From Dermacentor variabilis (taxonomy: Eukaryota; Arthropoda; Arachnida; Ixodida; Ixodidae): 64,000 nucleotides of DNA. Within the stretch, counting starts at the first letter, position 1. Each line of letters begins with the position of its first letter. The notes under the pieces are model-generated. The model saw nothing but the letters and a program-made list of their open reading frames with translations, did no database searches and was not told the origin of the DNA. The stretch is from positions 34,082,777 through 34,146,776 of the forward strand of contig NC_134569.1 in the NCBI RefSeq assembly GCF_050947875.1, in the 5' to 3' direction. A program made the position numbers and the translations under genes. Positions 11,501-21,300 of this stretch are shown piece by piece.

Positions 11501-12253
11501 TTCTTCCATAATAGACTGAAATTTAGGCCAGTCCACTCTTTGGATCGTATCCCGTATTTTGGAAGCGGTCAATCCTCTGATCTTGATGTACGTGGGGATA
11601 TGGTCGCTTCCGTGCGTCTCTATGTCCGCAAACCACCCTGCACGTCTGACTAGGCTTCGTGAGACGAAAGCCAAGTCAAGACAGCTGCTGTACGTGGAGC
11701 CACGTAAGAACGTAGGACTTCCATCATTCAGCAGCCAAAGTTCATTACTGGAGGTGTAAGATACCAGAGCTCTGCCTCTTGCGTTGATGATCGGACTTCC
11801 CCAAAGTGTATGATGGGCGTTGAAATCTCCAGTGATGACCCAGGGATCGGAAGTTGAGGAAAGAATGTCTCGTAGTCTTTTGCAATCAAATCGACTTGAC
11901 GGAGATAGGTAGGCGCCTACAAAAGTGAAGGCCAGATTATTTTTCCTTACGTTTAGGCATATATATTGATTACTGTCATTAGGTGGTACAGGCTTATGAG
12001 TGTAGGTGAGGTCACGGCGAATAAACACCAAAACCTTACTGTTTTCATAAACAGCTGACGACATAAATGATTCATATCCAGAAAGCCTGATTTTGTTCGA
12101 TAAGTTCGGCTCGCAAATGACGATAATGGGAAACATATTGGCGAACATGAAGCGACGGAAATCCGAAAGGCGCGCTCTGAGTCCGCGGGCATTCCACTGA
12201 AAAATAGCTGCTTGTCGGACCTCTTCCCTAAAAGACCGTGGCTGTGGGGCCAT
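8579..12253 (-). CDS. LINE ORF2 polyprotein: endonuclease, reverse transcriptase, RNase H
   Basis: 1224 residues, ATG start, TAA stop, no interruption. Residues 15-230 are an APE-type endonuclease: N21 in WNARG, E48 in CEPN, GDFNAHH at 142-148, D193 in CLDLAF and SDH at 216-218. Residues 430-760 are the reverse transcriptase: FLDVKGAYD (motif A, D565), VPQGGVLSP at 622-630 (motif B) and YADDI at 653-657 (motif C). Residues 935-1060 are an RNase H with D940 in YTDGS, E975, D999 in FCDSKAAL and D1055 in ERADHAA. The C-terminus has a CCHC-like cluster, C1151, C1154, H1162 and C1165/C1167. By family knowledge it nicks chromosomal DNA and copies the element RNA at the nick. The ATG is in the same frame as ORF1 and only two codons past its stop, so expression may depend on reinitiation or readthrough. 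Several other fragments in the window match its last 150 residues. Confidence 0.95.
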   Translation of the reverse strand: MAPQPRSFREEVRQAAIFQWNARGLRARLSDFRRFMFANMFPIIVICEPNLSNKIRLSGYESFMSSAVYENSKVLVFIRRDLTYTHKPVPPNDSNQYICLNVRKNNLAFTFVGAYLSPSSRFDCKRLRDILSSTSDPWVITGDFNAHHTLWGSPIINARGRALVSYTSSNELWLLNDGSPTFLRGSTYSSCLDLAFVSRSLVRRAGWFADIETHGSDHIPTYIKIRGLTASKIRDTIQRVDWPKFQSIMEERCDATPSFDLEEAIKSVVQDTMRTLTCSSKLNDFDVELERLRAIRRRAERRYRRTKTMDDLRTARRTQKKIQRRLDKLESQRWAAFCESLDPRKPLSQLWRTVRGLRTLPVQRFPFKALALSQKRSELDVAEDFCARLSGQLTATNIPSPSSSCPPPRDHRLDLPFSIHELKAALALCSRTSAPGPDGISYRALCHLGERARGVLLEVYNESWRNGTLPTTWKTSRLVPLLKPGKSPLELSSYRPIALASCVGKVMERMVLGRLEWYLEYHNTYPDAMAGFRRGRSSIDNVVDLVTYIQHEKHRKRLCASLFLDVKGAYDNVTHEAILSALAAVGVGGRMFQWIRSYLSMRSFFVSTEEGHTSLHYSYRGVPQGGVLSPVLFNLTLIALLEHVPTTVRLSMYADDICIWTSAVTRLQLRARIQKAATQTAIYLRNRGLEISSEKCALVPFTRKPMANYSVTINGQIIRRVRSYKFLGVIIDRDLSWSPHISYVKKRLTGICHLFKFFAGKTWGMSPSAMLQLYRVLFLGFLRYSLPAINNTGKTNLRTIQSLQGQVLRICLGLPQSASTVATIAIARDHLVKTHIEIEVLRTHIRHLARTPRHHLASLPADRPHTSFSQTITAYDESLPACFTPAARPSIPPWCLAQPKINLAIPGISKKADLSSPALRQLTLLYLYENYRDSTHIYTDGSVLPSSSATAIVIPAKATTIKFKTTHATTSTAAELAALFTALHHIGDEPPRKWTIFCDSKAALQSLLSPLRRGPHEQLIFHITETLHHISDAGHEITFQWLPSHCGIIGNERADHAARSAHTEEHHVPIPLSRTDAARKLRLLARQCTASQWNEPHLRNPRLYSLNPTLSLRAPSQLRRRDATLLYRLWLGVAFTKAYAFRIGMTDTPTCDHCGHEESIGHILCACPQYSPQRACLSHELDQLDDQPLSEKRILQHRKDLPSQKKAVQALLRFLRSTGLCERL

Positions 12254-12256
12254 GAT

Positions 12257-13588
12257 CTACTCAAGGGTGGCAAGCACCGGACTGAGAGCGTCCAGTACTT
12301 GAAGCGCACTTCTGGCAGACGGTGTGTGCATGTTGCTTAGCAGCACGCGAATGGCATTCATTAAAGGCCTAATAAGTGCTATCACTTGCTCATCTGTTTT
12401 CCGCGACTCCTCGGATACAGCACCTTGCTGTACTGGGGGCGGCTTCTTCTGCGGCTCTTCTGGCGGTCGTGTACGCGGAAGTGGCGGCCATTCCTTTGTG
12501 GAGAGAGATCTGGCAGTTTGCTCCCTTCCAACATTGGTGTTCGGAGTGCTGGAAACGTCCGCTGATGATGATGCTTGACGAGGGGACTTTTCCTGAAAGC
12601 TTGACGTTTTCCGCCGTGAAGACCGTCGTCGGTGACGTCGTCTTCGCCGTACTTTCACAGCGGCCTCTTTGTGGGTAGAGTTGTCTCTCACCATTTGTTT
12701 AAGAATGGTGATCTCTTTCTTGATCTGGGGACACTCTTTGGAAGAGGCGCAGTGATCACCTTGACAGTTAGGACACTTGAACGTGGTTGCGCTGCAGTTG
12801 TCTTCTGAGTGAGGTTCGGCACATCGAGGGCACACGGCCGAATTTCTGCAAACACCCTTCACATGTCCAATCTTCTGACAATTGAAGCATTGCAATGGTC
12901 TTGGAATAAATGGTCGAACCTGGTGGCGCAAGTGGCCGACCTTCACGTAGGGTGGAAGGCAGTCGCCTTTGAAGGTTATCTTCACACAACGTGTGTTGCC
13001 GAGGCGACCAACATGCACAATCACGTTGTGTTCGCTTGCTGGTTTTATGAGGATTGGGAGGTCTGCATTAGATATTTCATTGTCAATGTCATAGATGACT
13101 CCTGTTATTGTGGCACCATTCGTTGGCACGATGGATCGGACCTTGATGTTTCCCAGCTGCGTTACATGTTGTAGTATGGTCAGTGCACTCGGGTTCATCA
13201 CATCGATTGCCAGGATGTTTCGCCTAGTATTTATCCTAACATCCTTGATCTCATTTGGCACGGTGTTTTCTAGATACACGGAGAGTGCTTGCCTGTTGAG
13301 GACGCGCAGGTTGTCGGTAGCGTTCTGTGGCACAAACAGGATGGAGTGAGGCCATCGCTGAGGAGCTGTTTTCACAGTGTTCGAGCTGGACGTCGAAGAT
13401 GAGTTGATAATTCTTCGTTTGGCCTTGCGGTACTGGACAAGTCGAAAGCTGTCTTCCGAGGACTCGTCACCTGATGCGCAGTACAGCTCTGTGTCCTCGC
13501 TACCACTCGACGTATTTCCTCGCTTCCTCGAACCGATGTCCGCGGGTGAACGGGAACCGGGAGGATCCTCGGGGTGTTGTACATCCAT
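12257..13588 (-). CDS. LINE ORF1 nucleic-acid-binding protein (Gag-like)
   Basis: 443 residues from the first ATG of the frame. The open frame continues upstream to 13717, but has no ATG there and crosses the end of the element at 13694, so 13588 is the likely start. The N-terminus is acidic and serine-rich, and residues about 80-210 resemble an RRM-like fold. Three zinc knuckles follow: CFNCQKIGHVKGVC from residue 234, CPRCAEPHSEDNC from 253 and CPNC-x3-H-x6-C from 272. A strongly basic run (RRRRRHRRRSSRRK, 314-327) and a proline-rich C-terminal part complete it. In I-type LINEs this protein coats the element RNA and forms ribonucleoprotein particles with ORF2. It ends in TAG, followed by ATC and the ORF2 ATG in the same frame. 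Confidence 0.9.
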   Translation of the reverse strand: MDVQHPEDPPGSRSPADIGSRKRGNTSSGSEDTELYCASGDESSEDSFRLVQYRKAKRRIINSSSTSSSNTVKTAPQRWPHSILFVPQNATDNLRVLNRQALSVYLENTVPNEIKDVRINTRRNILAIDVMNPSALTILQHVTQLGNIKVRSIVPTNGATITGVIYDIDNEISNADLPILIKPASEHNVIVHVGRLGNTRCVKITFKGDCLPPYVKVGHLRHQVRPFIPRPLQCFNCQKIGHVKGVCRNSAVCPRCAEPHSEDNCSATTFKCPNCQGDHCASSKECPQIKKEITILKQMVRDNSTHKEAAVKVRRRRRHRRRSSRRKTSSFQEKSPRQASSSADVSSTPNTNVGREQTARSLSTKEWPPLPRTRPPEEPQKKPPPVQQGAVSEESRKTDEQVIALIRPLMNAIRVLLSNMHTPSARSALQVLDALSPVLATLE

Positions 13589-13694
13589 CACCGCGATGGA
13601 GGGGGCGGTAGACCCCACAGGTGCAGTAAGAAGTCCAGAAAAACACAGAGACGGGCGAGATGTGTTCCGCAAGAGAAGCACTTCGTCTTCTTCC

Positions 13695-13706
13695 GTCACC
13701 TTTACG
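13695..13706. repeat. Target-site duplication, 5' side of intact LINE
   Basis: gtcacctttacg, identical to 8390-8401. It lies inside the upstream extension of the ORF1 reading frame, which shows that the extension is flanking DNA. Confidence 0.85.
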
Positions 13707-16700
13707 TATTTACACAATAGTCATAGTCTTGCGAAACCAGCACTTTATATAAGGAGCCTTTGCAGAGGTCCGACCACGTTTTTGAGGGGCAAAACGAAAT
13801 GCTGGTGGAGTTACGAACATTCTTCTGTTCTTTCTCCTTTTTCTATTTCTTCACAGTGGGCCCTTGCCGTATAAGTTGAAGGGCCTTTGTCATATAGTTA
13901 GGGAAGGTACTAGGTGCGACCGTGCACCAATTCTTCAGTGCGCGCTCTTCATTAAAAGTTGGTGGAATTGGACAATTTGTCGACTAGTGAATAAGGATTC
14001 TCCATTTAATATGACCTCATCCATTTCGTATTTTGATTCCTTCTTTCATCCTTGCGGTTTAATTTATGGCAACGCCTTTTCCTTTAGGACGTCACTCGCA
14101 AGAATTCCCACTGACTTTCATTCCTTCTCATGTGCAAGGGCTCTCACTAGTTAAACTTCTCTCGCGGTTACACGTTTCACGTTACACGGCTGGAACACGT
14201 TGCCAAAATCTAACCGAGAGCCAAATTCTGCATTCGTGGCGTCGGTACTGTTCATGTCCAAAATCAGGTTCAGGAAAACAGTTGTGCGATTGTTTTGTTT
14301 TTAAGCTTAATTTAATTCCAGCGACATATTGCTTCAAAACGCTTTCATCTTTCTGGATCCAGAAAAAAAAACAGTGCATCATAATGGACCATTGAAATTT
14401 GTTCAGCGTAACGAGCACTGAATACTGCACACTAGTTAACAAGGTTAACAAGCTAACTCTGATTTTTCTCCATAATACCAATGTCCACGTTGTGTCATGG
14501 GTGTAGGGCACGAGGGGTCGCGCGGAGAAGGCAGCATTATTTGTTTTCGCGTTTTCCCTGGATATATTCGCAGATACACCGCATGACATAGACTGGCGCA
14601 TGGTACAAAAATAAATTGCTATCGCTGAAGTGATCATATTGGGTAAAAACAGTGAATTCCTAAAGCTTAAAAACGTTTCCACGAATTTAGGGCACGAAGA
14701 AAAGCAAATATAGACGCTTAAAAGCAGCAAAATAATTTTGAAGTGCTATATAACCTGGGCGTATTCAACTGACTTCTAGTAAATATAAACAGGCCAGTTC
14801 ATCAGCAAGTCTGGTATAGCGGGTAAAATTAAATAGCTATTTTAAAGCGAAACCTTCCTTGCCTGTTCTCCCGACTTTCCGGGCGCTCTGGCTGCTGCTG
14901 CTGCGGCGTTGCTCGCGCGCGCCGCTGGGTTTCTTGCAACAACACCAGATGGCGTTTGTATCCGCACTTTCACAGTTTGTGCGCATGGCACGTGCTGTGC
15001 TCGTTTGCTCTACGACAAAAATCCAGGTGCTGGGTTGTGGAAGTCGCCTGCTGTGCTCTGGCAGTGCAAACATTAGAATCATCCATAGCCTAAGGAGAGC
15101 ACTCGAAGCTGGAGTCTCAATAGCGTGCTGGCCAGGTATGCAGAAGGAGCGCGTAAACAGGAGCCAGAAAAATGGCTCCAAGGCGTGCACTCAGCGTCGA
15201 GGGCACCCTGGCCTGAAAGAAGCGTCGCACTGAACAGGAGCGATTTCGTTGCGCAACGAAATGTGGTGCAGACAGCTGCTGCCAGTATACGATGTGCCAT
15301 GGAAGGCAATGATAATGCTGAACCCTCTCAAAGATTAGTAAAAATGACGCTACAACAACGCCTCAAGCAAACAAGCCCCCCCTTGTATTCTGTGGGCTAC
15401 GCAGACAAACAGCAGTGGTGCAGGCAAGGAAACGTTTAACATCAACTCACCAATCTCGTATTGGACTAAACGCTGAAGAAATTACACATTCACCGCCAAC
15501 ATCACCGCTAATTATTGTCAGTCAAAGCAAACAGCATAAAAATCGTCGCTTACATCGATTCCCACAGCGGGTGAAATTTGCAGATTTTCAAGGCGAACGG
15601 CTTAGGTGCCTCATACCCCCGTTTGTCTGGAAAACGCACGTGCGGTACAGAAAGTCATGTGACTTCGCGTCGCGCTGACACGCGCTCGTGCCACTACTCG
15701 CTTGTTTGTCGTCGTCTTCTTTCAGAGCTAGATTCGATGCCACTCATCATGCCAAAATAAATGCAATGTTAATTAGGATTTAGTTAATTCAGGCACTCGT
15801 GCCCACGAGTTTTTATGAGAGTCGAGCCTTCGAGCTTATGTGGACACCACCCTCGTTGGTGTTAAAGGTACAGTTAATTAGTAGAGTGTTAATGAAGCAC
15901 TCGAACGCACGACTTTTGGTGGGAGAAAACAAACAATCAGAAGTACCAACGGATTCGAATGAGAATGTCAAGTTCATTTAGTGAAGGTCTCTTGAGCGCG
16001 CCGTCTTTCGCCTTCACCCTCTTTGGCGTATGCGAAAGTGACTCGGTTCTTTTTTTCTCGTATAATATGCCCGGCAAAACTCGGGAATAATTCACCTTGA
16101 CTTGAGGAAGCCATTGGGGCCAGTGACAAGAGCTTTATTGATGTGTGCTGTGTTTCCATAAAATAGGTGGCCTTGGTGACGTGGTCGGCGAGTTTGAGAA
16201 TCGCCTTGTGAGTGTACTTACACGTGAATACAAATGAAATGTCTATGAGAGAAAAATGAACTCGCGAGGCCGTATTTCACATGAGACATTCCGGCATCTC
16301 TACGCTAGAGCAGGGGTTTGTCTAATCGTTCGCAAGGTATTGAGAAGGTATGCTGACAGAAGATGACTGGGGAATCAAAATTTAAACAGCCCTGCAGGCA
16401 GGCAAAACAGAGCGATTATAGTGAACGACCGAATGGGATAGATTACATCTAGAATAAACTTCACTGAAATGGCTCTTTTGCTTATCTGTCGTTTCACAAA
16501 AACACTTTCACTGCACCACGTACTGGGGAGGTTGCACATGATGGTCATTTATATGTAAGTAAATGAACAAAATCACTGACCACGTCCCCCCAATATTACA
16601 CCCACGAAAGGTAAGTTACTCATCAACATTTTCTACCCACTTTGTGGTGGGTGGCATAAGCTCTATATGAATAAGTACACTTGGCATATTATGCGCCCGA

Positions 16701-16799
16701 AAGATAAAGCATGTATGTTTTAGGCTAACACAATCTCGTCAAAATAGTCAAAAGTAGCATCGCTTGCACAGTGCCCCCCCTCCCCCTTCTTGTTGGGTG
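13707..16799. other. No gene recognised
   Basis: Open frames up to 182 codons (14730-14182, minus) lack any recognisable domain. 14860-15260 is GC-richer. 15780-16720 is AT-rich and featureless. I see no repeats or RNA structures that I can name. Confidence 0.45.
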
Positions 16800-18332
16800 A
16801 TATCATAACCTAACCGTTCTGATCCTTCTAACTACCGACCGATTTCACTAACATGTATTGCTTGCAAACTACTGGAGCATATAATATATTAAAAAGTTGC
16901 ATCTCATCTTGATTCCAACAGCTTCTTTTTTCCCAACCAGCACGGCTTCAGACCCGGTTACTCATGCGAAACCCAACTTTTCCATTTCACAACCGATCTT
17001 CACCTAAATTTAGATTCCTCATTTCAGACGGACGTTATATATCTCGACTTCTCGAAAGCTTTCGATCGTGTACCTAATCAGCGCCTTTTAGCCAAACTTT
17101 CATGGTTGTGTATTGATCCACTGATATTAACACGGATTCGTTGTTTTCTATTCGGTCGTTGTCAACTTACTGTTATCGATAATGATCATTCGCCCACAAC
17201 TGAAGTTCTTTCTGGTGTCCCGCAGGGCTCGGTGCTCGGCCCACTTTTTTTTTAATCTACATAAATGATCTGCCTTGCAGCATTTCGTCGTGCATTCGTC
17301 TTTTCGCAGATGACTACGTCTTGTACCGCCGCATAACCACATCCAATGATCAGTTATTGCTTCAAAATGACTTGGACAGAATTGAAGACTGGTGTTCGAC
17401 ATGGCTAATGAAGCTGAATGTATCAAAGTGCAAATACATGCAGGTAACACGCAAGCGCACTAACCTGAGCTACGCATATTCGTTGTACTAAGCCACCCTT
17501 TCCCAAGTTGAATCTTACCCTTATCTTGGAATTCACATCACCAGCAAACTCACCTGGTCCGAGCACATCATGGAGATTGCCGCTGATGCATCGAAATCAC
17601 TTGGGTTCATCAGACGGCACCTCAGCTTCTCCCCTTCCTCTATTCGCAGTCTAGCTTACAAAACTTTTGTCCGAACCAAACTAGAATTTGGCTCCCCAAT
17701 TTGGAATCCACATCAGGCTTACCTAATCGATAGCCTAGAAGCCATTCAAAACCGTGCAGCCCGATATATTTAATCCGACTACGACACTCACTCGAGTGTT
17801 ACCAATATAAAATTATCGCTTGACATCGAGCCTGTGACACACAGACGAAAAATCGCCCGTTTGTCATTATTTCATATGTTATACTTCTGTTTTCCTTCGC
17901 TTCGGGACTCTCTTCTGCTTCCACCGCTCCGAACATCACGCCGTCTTTTCAACTCCATGAGCATTCTACGTCTGCACGACTCCTCTAACCCATTTAACAA
18001 GTCATTCCTGCCTCTTGCAATTGAAGAATGGAATTCATTACCAGACCATATTGTAATAGAACGCGATCCATATAAGTTCCGGCAATTGCTGACATCCTAT
18101 TCGAAAACATGATGTGAAAATTCTTGCCTGCTTCTGTTCGCCTCTGTTTACTTTGCTGTTGCTATTTTTATATTTGTTAATGCTTATTTAAAGGGTTCTT
18201 GTACTTTTTTCTGTATATATCCTGCTGATCACTGATTGTGACAATGTTTGACAGTGACCTACGTTGTTGCGTTCAATGTTTCCCCCCCCCCCTTATGTAA
18301 TGCCCCTTCCAGGGGTCCTTAAGGACCAATAA
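16800..18332 (+). pseudogene. L2/CR1-type LINE, 5'-truncated reverse transcriptase
   Basis: The RT is read in several frames: NYRPISLT near 16830, HGFRPGYSCETQL near 16945, YLDFSKAFDRVP (motif A) near 17040, VPQGSVLGPL (motif B) near 17215 and LFADDYVLYR (motif C) near 17300. The thumb and C-terminal region run from 17570 to an end at 18112. Lesions: a stop near 16890, a frameshift in the T run near 17250, a stop near 17490 and a stop at 17771. The endonuclease is missing. The 3' UTR ends with two hairpins (cccc/gggg, and the perfect palindrome ggtccttaaggacc at 18314-18327), then aataaatgatgat and a (GAT)n run. Terminal hairpins with a short-repeat tail are typical of L2/CR1 elements, where they guide the RT. 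The copy is inactive. Confidence 0.88.
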
Positions 18333-18344
18333 ATGATGATGATA

Positions 18345-18378
<34 letters not shown>
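18333..18378 (+). repeat. (GAT)n microsatellite at LINE 3' end
   Basis: About fifteen GAT/ATG units with one interruption (gataatg), continuous with the LINE 3' end and probably grown from its tail. Confidence 0.92.
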
Positions 18379-21300
18379 CATCGCTAATGACGCAGAAACA
18401 GTGATTTACGTGAGGTCCATAATTTTTACTAGAGACTCATCTGCAGCGTACGCGAAAGAAAACGCGGTATATCCAGGTGACAGTTGAAGAAGTAACATTT
18501 AGAGGATCGTAATTTATTCGCCTAGCGCAAAGGAAAGAAGCAAATACCAGCCCATCAACATGTTTCGGGTCGATCTCTCTAACAAAGCATTATTCGTGTT
18601 GCCTATAAGAAAAGTAAAAAGAAATAATAAAGTCCTTGCATGCGTGCCTTAAATGAATTAAAATTTCTCATTTGCAAAACAGACTTCATGGGAGAAGACA
18701 GAAAAAATGGGCCTGCTGTCAGCCACGAATAAATTCTGGCCTGAAAGCACGCAGGGTTACAGCCCAACAAGAAACTCGAAAACTTTCTGACAAATCTTGC
18801 TTTATTGAGCGCTGGCTCTCCTTTTTCGTTATTTTTCGCTTTTGCTGCCTTTGTCCGCGCGGTAACTGACCATCGGCTTCTTTACAATACCCTGCGGGCA
18901 CGTTCACCATCAATGCCGCCAGGGGGCCGCGTTTTTCACGCGTTTCGATGCGTCATTCTGTTCATCAGTGAAAGAGGGGAAAGGAACTATGGGAATAAGC
19001 CATAACAGATCAGAGCGGCGTTTTATTAAGGCGATGTATTTACCTTCTCTCGCTTTCGCCCAACGCGCGCATCGTGGCAATTTACTCTCGGGGAGTGCGG
19101 CGCTGTCCGAATGCGCCAGGAACTACGCATTGCCATGCAGCTCCGCGAGAAGTTTCATTATCCTTGTTTTCTTCTAACTCGCAGCTACTAGCTGCGCACG
19201 AGCCTGCCAGACATCTCTCGAGGCTCATCAAGTATTGCTGATGTACACACGTGCGCGCATAACACACCACCGTGTGTCGTGTTATGCATTTTCTAATTCT
19301 TTGCGCTGTGCCGTCACATCTGAGCGAGCTTGCATGAACGTGCTTGCGCCTTTCGCTCCCACGTCTTTCTTGGGGCATCTTTTCGCGGTAAGCTTCTCTG
19401 AGCGCTATAAGCCGGAATTCACTGAGACGGTCATATACTGGCGCCTTAGTTTAAGACGCATTTTCCTCGCCGTCAGCACAAAAAGGTGGTAGCTGGCAAC
19501 GGGCAAAAGTGTCGGCAAAAGTATTTGCTTCGGATTAGCGACGCTTCGGTGGCTGTAATGAGACCCGGCCCCATCAAAGCGAATAAAATGTCGACGAAGC
19601 AGCTTGCGCTTTGCGCAGGAGAAGGAGAACCCGCGTGGTTTCGAAATAAAGGCAAGCCCCGTCACAAAACACGGCCAGGAACTGCACGCCCGTGGCTCAA
19701 GTTTGAAACCTCCACGCAGTGCCAGAGATTGGTGAAGTGGGAATCTCCGTCAAAGGAGAACTGCTCTATCTTTTCGGCCATTTCCGCGGGAAAGTAGCAC
19801 TGAAAACAAGAATAAAGCAAAATGCGGGAAGGCGACACTGAGAAAAAAAATAGCCTTGCGAAAGCATTGTCTGTGCCGCTCACACTTATTTCACATTGCT
19901 TTATTTTTCTTTTCACCTTCATTGCGGGTTTGGGCGTGCGAACAATGAATTTTGAAAGGGTTTCATGGTATCGATTGCGTCTGCGAAAATGATGATGGAA
20001 AAGCAGGGGGCGTCATCCGTCGCAGACTCGAATATTTTTGCATTTGTGAGGCAATAGTTCGCTAATACTGTAGTTGCAATAGCGTCCCGTGAAAGCGATA
20101 GCTCTGACTTTTTCTTTTGGATGATAAGAATTTTTTGTGACCAGGTAATATAGACAGAAGGTTAATGTTTTTGTCTTTTTGTTGTGCGCGTAAAGGGATG
20201 GGTTATACGTAGTTATTGCCGAACCCTTAGTCTTTCCAGAAACAGCAAATGCGTGTAGCGATATTCGCCAGCATGAATTCACCAGAATTTCATTTTTCGT
20301 GCGTTCCCCTGGTTTTCTTTTTCTGAATATAACGTTTCTTTGTCCATACTATAATGCTGCAAATTACCGTTTGCAGGTGGTATATCTTGTAAATAGCGGC
20401 GGCGGAAGAATAAATTATTGAAAATGCGAAACGCGGACGGGATGCGATCTCTGCTTGCCGCTCGATGCGACACGGTTCAAAAACGGCACTACACACAAGC
20501 ACGACAACGATTGCAAGCACTAACGCGTAGAAAGGTCGATATGATGGTCATTAGCATGTTAAATCTTTAGCACTTGCTAAACAACAAGTAACAGCGAAAA
20601 CTGCATTAAAGAAAACCACCTACCATGTAGAGCCAGCTACTGGAATTATGTTGTTTGGGGGCTTCGCGCAAAGGACAACCATATTTCCTGAATATTTGTT
20701 TGCTCGTGATCAATGCAGCGTTGGAGCTTCAGGGAAAATGTCAGCTGTACGATCTCTTGCCATTCAATATTTCCTTAACTAGGAAATGTCCCATTACCTA
20801 CTCTTGCCTTACGGCATATGGTTGGCTTCTTATGATACGATTTATAAGAATCCGGCCCCTCAGTTAACCCCCTTTCTTCTTGTTGCTTATGGCATAAAGA
20901 TCATTGAAGCGCATAGGTAAATTCGCTTCGATGCAATAATCCTTTTTTCTTGCAACTGTAGTACTGACATGTACCTGACGATCCACTATACAAAACACGA
21001 ACTCCGAATGCAGCATGTCAAGCTCCTTTTTTACATATATACAATACTTCATAAATGTTTCATCAGACGTGTGCATTACATTTACGTGCTCAGTCGTCTC
21101 GCGTTACAAGAATAAAACAAAATGAAAAAGAGTGGCAAGAGAAATGCTTTGAAGAAATATAAAAACAAGTTAGATAAAAGGCTTCCTTCCAATCGGCCCG
21201 CGCTGAAATAAATAGCGCAGTCCCATTCAAAAACGTGCGTGGAATCGCAGGTAGACGCCGCGAACCAAGCCGAAGGGCCTTTGCAAGCCGCTGGCAGCGA

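Larger units (their letters stand above)
8402..13694 (-). mobile_element. Apparently complete I-clade LINE, two open ORFs
   Basis: A non-LTR retrotransposon of about 5.3 kb on the minus strand. In sense order it has a 106-base 5' UTR (13694-13589), ORF1 (13588-12257), ORF2 (12253-8579), a 3' UTR of about 157 bases, and a tail that reads as CT repeats on the sense strand (GA repeats, 8402-8421). The same 12-bp sequence, gtcacctttacg, abuts both ends. This supports insertion by target-primed reverse transcription and fixes the 5' end at 13694. Both ORFs are uninterrupted and all catalytic motifs are present, so the copy could be recent or still competent. RNase H after the RT places it in the I group (I/LOA-like) and not in Jockey proper; the exact clade needs a tree. 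Confidence 0.92.

Noticed and set aside
14182..14730. 182-codon minus-strand frame as a host gene
   Set aside because: No recognisable motif or codon pattern, and no homologous piece elsewhere in the window. Possible in AT-rich DNA by chance.
16755..18390. catcgct on both sides of the L2/CR1-type LINE as a target duplication
   Set aside because: The left copy lies about 40 bases before the first recognisable LINE sequence and the match is only 7 bp.
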